Source: Cudoniella acicularis (Eukaryota > Ascomycota > Leotiomycetes > Helotiales > Helotiaceae). Taken from it: a stretch of 11,235 bases of DNA. Under the pieces are notes generated by a model. That model was not told the origin of the DNA, ran no database searches, and saw only the letters and a list, made by a program, of their open reading frames with translations. Below, piece after piece: positions 1-7,303 of the stretch; the stretch's first letter is position 1; each line of letters opens with the position of its first letter. The DNA lies in assembly GCA_013054445.1 (NCBI GenBank), contig JAAMPI010001702.1:1-11235 (forward strand). The letters run 5' to 3'. Both the position numbers and the translations under genes were made by a program.

Positions 1-94
1 TAACTCTACAACTTCCTTCACACCACTAACTTCATGCAAACCACCCATAAGCGCTTTCTCCTCCCCACTTCCACTTGATAAAGACGCAACAGCA

Positions 95-923
95 TCACAA
101 CGCCCCCCCATTTTCCACAAGTCGATGATTATTTTCCAACGCTCTTCTTCTCAACCCCCTCCTTCTTAACATGCACGCACCGATGCACACCCCAAAAATC
201 AATAACCCACCCACCACTAGCCCAATGCTAATTCCTATCTTCGCAACCTCACTCAACCCTCCCGAATCCCCACTAGATAAACCCGCTTCAGCAAAATTAA
301 ACCCCTCAACAGGCAACGCGTACACAGGCGCCGAAGTATTAATCGTAGACCCAAAGTAATAATACGTCGTACTAGCCACGACCGTGTGATCCGGTGTTTC
401 TGTCGCAGGAAACGAAGAGATACCGCCGTCCCAGAGGGCGATGGATTGGCCTTGAGTGACGCTGGAGGCGCAGGAGAAGGTGGGTGGTGCTGCGGTGGGG
501 TTGAGTGTGAAGCCACTATCATATTTCTTAGCATTTCTTTTGTTCCTTTTTCNTTTTTTAAAAAAAAAGGAGGAAATACCTTGGACAGCAGACGATAGAA
601 GTAGTTTCAGCGTCAAGAGCAGATGTGCTGACTGTGGTATATAACTCCGGGCAAACGAGCGGACCCAACAGGGTAGAAGTCAGTACAGGCAGTATGCTAT
701 ACTGATTATAAGAAGCCGTTGCTTCAGGCGGGAGACAACGCACTGTCGTGTCTAGGTCTTCACCAACCCATGGATCAAAAGCTACGAGTGAGGACCACGT
801 GCTGTTATCGTATCGATCAAAGTTGAAAATGTTGAGGCAGTCAGGGACGGTTGGCCATGCGGTCATTACCGGTAGATAAGAGGTCACTATCCCGGATGAG
901 GTTTGTGGTGGGTATGATGACAT
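95..923 (-). CDS. single-pass membrane protein, function unknown (two exons)
   Basis: Exons are 923..580 and 515..95, with a 64-nt intron (579..516) that has a GTATTT donor, a GCTAAG-like branch and a TAG acceptor. Splicing joins CCA-AG to T to give a CCPSGF motif and a 254-aa product. ATG 923 is the first possible start: an in-frame TAG lies 18 nt upstream, and A is at -3. What is seen: a Ser/Thr-rich N-terminal part with Cys 29, 63, 91, 112, 113 and 130, N-glycosylation sequons at N40 and N174, one hydrophobic segment at about 208-231, then an Arg-rich stop-transfer stretch (232-238) and a short tail. There is no cleavable signal peptide, so the N-terminus would be exported by a signal-anchor route (inference). 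The layout resembles fungal cell-surface single-pass proteins with a CCP-G-F motif, but I recognise no named family. The stop follows directly after a G7 run, and the frame reached by dropping one G is open to the window edge, so the true C-terminus may be longer. Confidence 0.72.
516..579 (-). other. intron of the membrane-protein gene, with an ambiguous base
   Basis: A 64-nt intron whose interior is a T/A homopolymer tract. Position 553 is an undetermined base (n) between T runs. The coding frame is unaffected because the N is intronic, but it shows that this assembly is uncertain at homopolymers here. Confidence 0.75.
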
Positions 924-962
924 CGTGAATGAGACGACTGACTACGTGGAAATTAAGTTTGT

Positions 963-986
963 GAGAGGGAGAGAGAGCGAGGGAGA
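963..986 (-). promoter_or_regulatory. CT-rich tract upstream of the membrane-protein start
   Basis: The plus strand is an almost pure GA run, so the minus strand, which is the sense strand of the gene starting at 923, reads CT-rich about 40-63 nt before the ATG. Pyrimidine-rich stretches near transcription starts are common in filamentous fungal promoters. Its role here is inferred from position and composition only. Confidence 0.4.
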
Positions 987-1255
987 TCGGTAGAGGTGAG
1001 TGTTTTTCTTTACGAGATATCTCATGTCAGCGTGCGTTTGAGGGTTTCTTGGCAGAGAATGCTTAGCATAGGAGGCATTGACGAAGTAACCAGTCAAAAG
1101 GGGTTTCCTATACCATTGACATAATTCGCCTTGTCGGAAGATGAAGGCGCGGAATTAACCGCGGAGAAGGAAGGTAAGCGCGTCCTTGGCATGATATTCG
1201 AAAGAACGGCTACCAAGAACGTGTGTAATGTTTGCAGGACTGCTCAATTAAAAAT

Positions 1256-1276
1256 ATGACTTCTTTAAAAAGTCAT
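1256..1276. repeat. 21-bp near-perfect palindrome
   Basis: ATGACTT at the left is matched by AAGTCAT at the right around an A/T core. The arms are 7 bp perfect. The TGACT half-sites resemble bZIP (Gcn4/AP-1 type) half-sites, but the spacing is not the classic TGACTCA. It could equally be a small stem-loop in AT-rich DNA. No function is shown. Confidence 0.45.
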
Positions 1277-1511
1277 TGACAAGCTTTTTAAGCCGGAAAG
1301 CGGAATGAAGTCCAAAGACTTTGTGACAAAACATAATTTATTTTCTTTTTCCTGGACGAGCTTTACAAGGAAATTCATATTTGCGAAAATACCATGCTAA
1401 GAAAAATCAAATAGGGGTTGAAAGCTGAAACTAAATAAGTAGCAACGACCAGATTGGTTACCGATAATCTTATTCCTGGGAAAGTTTATACATGGCAATC
1501 TAAGCTGAGCC

Positions 1512-1541
1512 GCAGAGGAAGCTCAGCTACTGAGCCTCTGC
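1512..1541. repeat. inverted repeat forming a 30-nt bulged hairpin
   Basis: GCAGAGG (1512-1518) pairs with CCTCTGC (1535-1541). Inside, CTCAG (1522-1526) pairs with CTGAG (1530-1534) around a CTA loop, leaving an AA bulge on the 5' side. The total is 12 base pairs. It lies in the intergenic region about 590 bp upstream of the membrane-protein start. It could be a structured transcript element, a paired regulator site or chance. Confidence 0.5.
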
Positions 1542-2299
1542 TTCTTTCATAAGTGGCGGAATATCAATTGGGCAATCTAATTGGTTCTTGCACCTAGTGC
1601 ATTTTTAGCCGCTCATCAAAACCTTCTACCGGTGAGCGACTTGGCATGTCAGATGTCGCGTCTAATTCATCCGGTTTCAGGATTTTTGGTGCGAACCTTG
1701 GGGTCGCTTTGGGGCCGTTGGGGTGGCACATCAAGGCACGAAGTCAAGAGTTCAGCCCTACCCCTAAGCCCTACTGTAATCATGCCATCCTGTTAAGCTT
1801 GGATAATAATGATCGATTTGATTGAAGAAGAGAGAGAGCAGAGGGCTGAAGCTAGCTAAATACACGTGCTAGAGTCCGTGCGACAGCATGAAGCTATTCC
1901 TAGACTAAGCTGAAACGTGACTAGTTTGATGCTTGACCCAGCTACCTTGGCGCATCCCCATGACTGGCTAGCATGAAATGCCATGATATTGGAATAGTGC
2001 AACTTACTGTATTTTTGACGACAATTATTGACTAGGTAGACCCTGCCCAGAGAACTGTCTCCACGAAGCAAAGACTTGCGGGCATCGCCAACCACACAAG
2101 TATAGTCATCCCGGCTTTCAAGCGACCTGGAAATCAATGCATCCACCAGCAGAATGATTAAGAAGATCAAGAAAGCGGCTAGTGGCTCGCACAACCACAG
2201 GCCAATTCAGTTTTCGGAAGCAACAGCTGTCTAGGTAAGGCCAAACGAAATCGTCAAGTGACTTCACTGTTTCGTTATTTAGTGTCAAACATATTTCCC

Positions 2300-4234
2300 C
2301 TAGGGTTTGGGCTTGCCAGGTATTCTCCCCACACTTTTCAGAAACTCATCAACAATTCCTTCATAATCCTCCGCAAAATATCCTTCGAACCACTCGGCCA
2401 CCCAAGCTCTTAACCCGAAGCACCCTCGCCATCCGCTGGGAATATTCATTCTCTTCCGATCTGGTCTCAGACCAAGATCTTTTAGTATCAGGTCATCGTA
2501 CTCGGGCGTTTCGAAAATACTCAATCGGTAGGGGAAGCAGTTGAGGTATCGTTTATTTCGAAAAGATTCGATGTAAGCAATATCCTTTTCCATTGCCTTT
2601 TGATTTCGAAGCAAGGCCGATGTAAGGGGTGGAAGTAAACCCTCCAAGTACGCCACGCCCCACAGCGAATTTATTTCCGCGGTTGCTTGTACACGACCAT
2701 TGGCATAATTTCCGAGGAAAATCAACGTGTTGTCGCCTCGTGCTGCCATTTTTATAGGAACCATGAATCGGAATAATCGATAGGGCGTCAATGCGGATTT
2801 CGGAATGTGGACGTTGCTAGGTGGGTTTGCCAGAATAGGATAAGTTTCGAGTACTTGCTTTTCAGCAGCAAGGTCCAGGATTTTCCAATGTTGTTTCTCA
2901 ACATCTGGAACAACACTCGGATCTGCGGGTAGCCCAACATCGTAAGCAAGGGTAGGAGAGAAAATGGGACGACTTGAAAGTTCCCAGCCAGTGCACATAA
3001 CGATTGCATCCGTGTTAAAGCTCTGGCTATTTGACAGTTTGACTTCGTGACCAGAAACCGAGACCATGTGTGCCCGAGAAACACGGACTAGCTTTTCTTC
3101 ATCGATCAGTCGCAATGTTTCCAAATCTCGATCGTGGGTAATGGTTCCTCCTGGCACAAACCAAAACATGCTAAGATAGGTGAGCAGTTAGTTTTGGGTG
3201 TATTGAAAGGAAAGCCGACTGCTAGAATTGGGGAGAGAGGAGATGCACATACCTCTCAGGTGTTGGCTTCAGCCTTCGTCCATTCTCGCTTTTCGTGTAT
3301 TTATCCTGTTGGACTTGCCTCGTCATAAAACCCCAGAACCATGTCACAATCCAGGTACCTAACCACCACCGTCCGCTATGCAGAAATCGGTCAATCCATC
3401 GACTAGAGTTGTATATGCTTGCTGACAGAACGGACATAGCACGTTTTGTAGACATCTTGGCTAAGGATGAGCCATCTGGGTTCTTCGAAGGCATTAACCA
3501 TGTTGGGCCACCACCGTCTTCTTTGATCAACCATTCAACCTGCTTTCCCGCTTGAGCGCAAGTTCCAACTGCCTCCAGGGCGGATTTATGGCCTCCAATA
3601 ATTGTTACATGATGGACAGAGTCTGCAACAAGCTCCTTGTGCCGTCTGCCCATCTCAATAGGGTGGAAAGAGAATCCACCGAACTTGCTCAAGTCGTAGT
3701 CAGCAATTCGAGGCTTGGACGTAATGCCGGTGGCAACAATAAGCTTATCGCAAGTCAAGGTTGTGAGGCTGCCTTTCTCGTCTCTTGCTGGGCGTACTAG
3801 GACCTTCCAGCCTATGCCATTTCTCTCCACCGAGTCCACATGGGTGTTCAACATGCAGCGTTTGATGATGTCGAATTTCTGGGAGTAACGAACCTGCACG
3901 ATCGTTAGGAGAAAGTCTGGATTTTTTCAGCAGTGGGAGCACATACCAAAAAGTCGTTGACCTGGTCACCTCTAACATCTCCCCACATTTCGATGCCGAG
4001 CTCTTTACACATGTTGAAATCCGAAAAGTTCAGCAGTGGCGCAGGCATTTCATACATAAGCCCCGGATATATCCTTGAGGCAGACCACACGCCGCCAATT
4101 TCACTCTCGCCATCAACGATGAGGACATCAGTTGAAGGGTCGACTTGGAGGTATGTCTTTGCAGCAACAATTCCATTGAAACCAGCACCAACGATGATCA
4201 CCTTGTGATGCCTTGACGAGCCGCTGGAAGCCAT
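2300..4234 (-). CDS. flavin-containing monooxygenase (FMO/Baeyer-Villiger-like), complete
   Basis: Exons 4234..3947, 3893..3253 and 3170..2300 encode 599 aa. The introns are 3946..3894 (53 nt, GTATGT...CTAACG...CAG) and 3252..3171 (82 nt, GTATGT...CTAAC...TAG). The N-terminal Rossmann FAD motif is GAGFNG (16-21), followed by GGVW (47-50). ATG-like motif VATG at 149-152 and CTGW at 369-372 are the usual FMO strand ends. The NADPH site reads IIGGHKSA (194-201), and the FMO/BVMO fingerprint FxGxxxH is at 167-173. The family inserts an oxygen atom into organic substrates using NADPH and FAD. The substrate is unknown. A Trp-rich hydrophobic stretch (about 271-287) may contact membrane or a lipophilic substrate (inference). 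The start was chosen because the frame upstream is open but contains no ATG. The length is typical of the fungal FMO-like group. It diverges from the Y14 gene. Confidence 0.88.
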
Positions 4235-4289
4235 TGAGGGGAGCAAGGGCGGTTGCTGGTCTTCCACCGGCTTGGGGGAAGCAGTGATG

Positions 4290-4313
4290 TTATATTTGAT
4301 CTGGCAAGCCCAT
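4290..4313 (-). other. possible 7-codon upstream ORF in the monooxygenase leader
   Basis: On the minus strand an ATG at 4313 is followed by six more codons and TAA at 4292-4290. It is out of frame with, and ends 55 nt before, the monooxygenase ATG at 4234. If transcription starts upstream of 4313, ribosomes would meet this ATG first and translation could be damped. The transcription start is not known, so this is conditional. Confidence 0.35.
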
Positions 4314-4366
4314 AAATAAGCCACTGTCCCGCCATGCTGATGTCGGCTACTCTTCTCACGTAAGGG

Positions 4367-4371
4367 ATTGG
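4367..4371 (-). promoter_or_regulatory. CCAAT box upstream of the monooxygenase
   Basis: ATTGG on the plus strand reads CCAAT in the monooxygenase orientation, 133 bp before its ATG. This distance suits the fungal CCAAT-binding complex. A five-base motif is weak evidence by itself. Confidence 0.3.
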
Positions 4372-4908
4372 TTAGTTGGATTTTAATGGACCCAACACTA
4401 GTAAGAATGCACGAGTAGTTGGCGCTATGCTAGCCGTGTTACGCATCTGACTATTGACAAGTTATCAGTTGGTCCCACGACTCGGTACCCAGGTACTGCC
4501 TTGGTTCTAGTGCTGATTTGCGCTGATTCATGGCAGAGAGCTGGACGCTGGAGCTGTGTTTTAAGATTCCAGAACCATGGTTTGCGAGCCGACGACCTCG
4601 CAATGGGGCCAGGAGATTATCATGGATGCGAAAGCGAGGATGCATTGTTGTGCAGTTGCAAAAGAAAGGCCGCGATGTTGTCGGAAGGCACCACGCGTTG
4701 GCGCATCAGTCGCGAGAAATCATGCAGAAAACTCGCGACCTCGAGACCTCATCTCGCCCGCGCTTCATCCCCCCGCGCACCCCCATCTAACTCTACCTAC
4801 TGTACGACTCCAACCACCACACCACATCACAGTGCGGTATAATCGTCCAACAGACCTCTCTTTCATCGTAGACCCGTCGAGCAGGCCGACATCATCAATA
4901 TCACCATC

Positions 4909-5507
4909 ATGGCAGACACGGAGATGGGCGACGTCGACGTCGACGTGCCCTCGTCGCCAACCCAGCACACCTCCAAGAATTCCTCCATGACAACCCATAC
5001 TGGTGCCACCGCCGTGCGCTCTATCGAGGGCTGGATCATCATCGTCACCAACGTCCACGAAGAGGCCAGCGAGGAGGATCTGAATGACCTGTTTGCCGAG
5101 TTTGGCGAGATCAAGAATCTGCATTTGAACCTGGACCGCAGAACTGGTTATGTCAAGGTGAGGCTCCTACTTTTCGCGCGTAGGATACGATGTCCTAGCA
5201 GTGTCATGAATCTCCCAAAGCTGAAGCTTTGGTTGTGTTGAGCATTATCAAATTCCATGGCCTCTTTACACAATACTGACTTCCGCGATCCTAGGGCTAC
5301 GCACTCATCGAATACCCAACCCTCGACGAAGCCCGCGCAGCCATCGATGGTGCCCATAACACAAAGCTTCTGGAGCAAACAATCGAGGTGGATTTCGCCT
5401 TCGTCCGACCACCACCAACCAGAGGCAAGGGAGGGCGGCCACCGGTAAAGGGAAGAGCTCGAACCAGAAGCCGGAGCCCGAGTGGTAAAGAGGATATGGT
5501 CGACTGA
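4909..5507 (+). CDS. Y14/RBM8A orthologue, exon junction complex RRM protein
   Basis: Exons 4909..5157 and 5295..5507 encode 153 aa. The 137-nt intron (5158..5294) has a GTGAGG donor and CTAG acceptor and is phase 0. A single RRM spans about 42-121. RNP2 is in the WIIIVTNV strand, and the helix HEEASEEDL and the strand [19 protein letters not shown] (68-86) closely follow metazoan Y14. RNP1 (about 80-90) is cut exactly at the exon junction between K83 and G84. The N-terminus is acidic and Ser/Thr-rich, and the C-terminus is Arg/Gly/Pro and RS-like (TRSRSPS), as in Y14. Known role of the family: it binds Magoh and, with eIF4A3, marks spliced mRNAs in the nucleus. Human Y14 is slightly longer. 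The neighbours have no functional link. The identity is strong, and the start is supported by its Kozak context. Confidence 0.93.
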
Positions 5508-5582
5508 GCTATTCTTCTGATTCTGGAAAAAAAGGCGTCTTGAAATATTGGCGAAAAGCTGTGATAAGCACAGAACTTTTAA

Positions 5583-5588
5583 AATAAA
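5583..5588 (+). terminator. AATAAA polyadenylation signal of the Y14 gene
   Basis: A perfect AATAAA hexamer lies 76 nt after the Y14 stop, in an A-rich 3' context. A small CTGTG/CACAG stem-loop lies just upstream in the same 3' UTR. Confidence 0.5.
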
Positions 5589-6296
5589 GGAGCAGTCGGA
5601 GGAAAACTCTGCCGATGTGTCAAAGGGAGGCATGTCGGCGTTAGATTATCTGCATTTCAGGTACCTGCTCCGAAGCCATGAATCTGTGATCTTGCTAACT
5701 AACTTAGTAGAATCAAAATGTCAAACCATACCTGGCCACCGCTATTTCATTCAGGATTGACAAGATGAGTACCATGCCCGCTCCTCTGATCTTTAGTGCT
5801 AGCGCTTTGCCATACTATCGTGCAGTCCTTCAACACCGCATCGTAACTTTTGGCTATGGACCATGATTTCCAATCGAAACTTCTTTTTTAATATCAGGTG
5901 ACGGAAACACGTAGAGGGCCGACATATTCTTCTTGCTCTCCGAGCCTGCATTGCAGTTTGAACGATCGAATTAGGGGTTGACAATGTCAGTAAGACACTT
6001 GTCCATCATCGCTAGCCCGACAAAAGATACGCATCACATCCCAGCTCTCTCTAGTAAGTCCTCATCTCGGTGCTGGGAAGTGTCATGCGCCAATTGATAC
6101 AGCTTTGGTTATGTTCTTTGCGCGTGCGAGAGCTTGCTGATTGAGACATTGCTTGGTTCGTACTCCGCAGTGTTCACGGACGAATAGAGGGGAAGTCTAT
6201 TACTGTACTGCTGCGACTTGTTCATGTCTGCGTCCCAACAGTCAAGGATGGCTGTGGACCCTTGCAAAGCTCCCCGAGATGCTATTTCTGCCTTGA

Positions 6297-7042
6297 GCTC
6301 AATTCCAATGCTCTGGCTCTGGAAGTGTCCAAACTCCACTCCAAGTCATGCGTTGGCGTGCGTTGGGTTCTCCTCTCGGAAAGATGACCATCTTGGAACC
6401 ATCACCGCTCTTCCAAGCAAATCACAAAGAGCTTGTGTGGAGCTTTTCGACTACCGATCTTTCTGTTGTCCTCAAGTCCTCTCAAGCTGTTTTTGACATA
6501 CGCGGCTGGAAACTTGGGTTCGGCGACTTTCCCCAACGGAGAAATGTTCCCGGGCCGCTTCTCAAACCGACCTCTATTTGCGCTGCTTCAAATTTCCCCG
6601 TCAGCTCTCGAACTCTGGCCTTTGTGGGGCCTTTTATTGCGGCAACTGCGATAAATGCAAATGATCTGGTAGCAAATAGTTTGGGATCGACCTCTGCCTC
6701 ATCTCACCTAGTAGAAGCCTTTGATAGCACTTCCGTCGTCTGTCTCTTGGAGATTTTCCGTTTAATCTATTCTCTCTCTCTGCAACTTCAAGGCTCAACA
6801 TATGCAATATGGTTTATCTATGCACACAAATTGTCATATATGGAAGGCTCAGAATGCACTTCATTTATTATGCCGTGTGACCTAGATACACGAGCTGTTG
6901 TCCACCCTCAAATGCAACCAGATTCAGCAATTTCGGTCGGATGTTCCGAACCGCGTTATTGCACTCCAATCGACTCCTGGTGATAACCCCGGCGTTGCTT
7001 TCATCCATCCGATCACGGCATATTCATTGGAGGGAGACTCTG
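6297..7042. pseudogene. possible decayed gene or unannotated exons, family unknown
   Basis: On the plus strand one frame is open from 6297 to the TGA at 6981-6983 (about 229 codons, first ATG at 6348). That is long for non-coding DNA of this composition. On the minus strand one frame runs from 6703 to 6302 (134 codons) broken by only two TGA codons (6484-6482 and 6424-6422), and its residue composition (charged, balanced) looks more protein-like. A third plus-strand stretch is open from about 6886 to 7042, bounded by a TAG acceptor-like site at 6885 and a GTAAGT donor at 7043. I recognise no family motif in any of these readings and cannot decide the strand. It may also be chance. Confidence 0.25.
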
Positions 7043-7092
7043 GTAAGTCAAATCACAGGAGGAGCTGAATAACGGGTGGCGTTCTGCACAAG

Positions 7093-7104
7093 CCCCACCC
7101 CCGC
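7093..7104 (-). promoter_or_regulatory. tandem CreA-type sites upstream of the sugar transporter
   Basis: CCCCAC and CCCCGC abut each other. Both are reverse complements of the CreA consensus SYGGRG. They lie about 200 bp before the transporter ATG. CreA is the carbon catabolite repressor of filamentous ascomycetes, and closely paired sites are the form usually found to be functional. Repression of this transporter by preferred sugars is inferred from motif and position. Confidence 0.5.
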
Positions 7105-7303
7105 ATTTTGCCTTGGCCTGATATGCAACAACCCCTGTGGCGCATTCGGCAGTTTTGGTAGAATAGCTAGACCTGTATATCGATGTTTTTGACAAATTGC
7201 AAGAATTGTCTTATATCTCCAGCATGGTACTTGTGAGTTGGACAAGTTCCGAATTTGCCCACCGCGAATTCTGTGGATTGAGAGACTGACAAGAATCGCC
7301 ACA

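Larger units (their letters stand above)
924..2299. other. intergenic region between the membrane-protein gene and the monooxygenase gene
   Basis: About 1.4 kb without a supportable gene. Both flanking genes are on the minus strand, so this holds the 3' side of the monooxygenase and the promoter of the membrane-protein gene. CCAAT motifs in minus orientation occur at 1453-1457 and 1580-1584. The part around 1230-1440 is AT-richer than its surroundings. Two inverted repeats (1256-1276 and 1512-1541) are listed separately. A minus-strand open stretch at 1856-2194 has no ATG start and was not accepted as a gene. Confidence 0.6.
4235..4908. promoter_or_regulatory. divergent promoter between the monooxygenase and Y14 genes
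   Basis: A 674-bp region with the monooxygenase reading left and Y14 reading right, so both promoters must lie here. Several open stretches over 4450-4990 overlap the Y14 leader and have no coding character. The Y14 start has A at -3 and G at +4 in an ATCACC-rich leader, a good fungal initiation context. Confidence 0.6.
5508..7303. other. long gap between Y14 and the sugar transporter
   Basis: About 1.8 kb. The first ~100 nt are the Y14 3' UTR and the last several hundred are the transporter promoter. I find no intact gene that can be assembled with good start, splice and stop signals. The middle (6297-7042) shows unusual open-frame structure and is listed as a possible relic. A CT-repeat lies at about 6771-6781. 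Confidence 0.6.

Noticed and set aside
1581..1796. 71-codon plus-strand open frame
   Set aside because: Short, no recognisable motif, no supporting splice or promoter context, and a composition like the surrounding intergenic DNA.
1856..2194. 112-codon minus-strand open frame with a hydrophobic N-terminal-like stretch (LAAFLIFLIILLVDAL)
   Set aside because: Its first codon is TTG and a TGA lies four codons upstream. There is no in-frame ATG before the hydrophobic segment. A GTAAGT donor-like site near 2010 and a CAG near 1910 allow splicing, but no complete gene results. It is at best a relic or part of the monooxygenase 3' UTR.
4235..4324. N-terminal extension of the FMO to 4324
   Set aside because: The codon at 4324 is GTG and the extension holds no ATG. 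The nuclear gene should start at ATG 4234, just before the Rossmann strand.
4501..4990. Overlapping plus-strand open frames upstream of Y14
   Set aside because: They lie in the Y14 promoter and leader, run out of frame into Y14 exon 1, and show no protein-like features.
4765..5124. Minus-strand open frame rich in D, G and V
   Set aside because: It is the antisense shadow of Y14 exon 1; the repetitive GAC/GTC codons produce it.
5148..5633. 161-codon minus-strand open frame
   Set aside because: It is antisense to the Y14 intron, exon 2 and 3' UTR. The plus-strand reading is a clear RRM.
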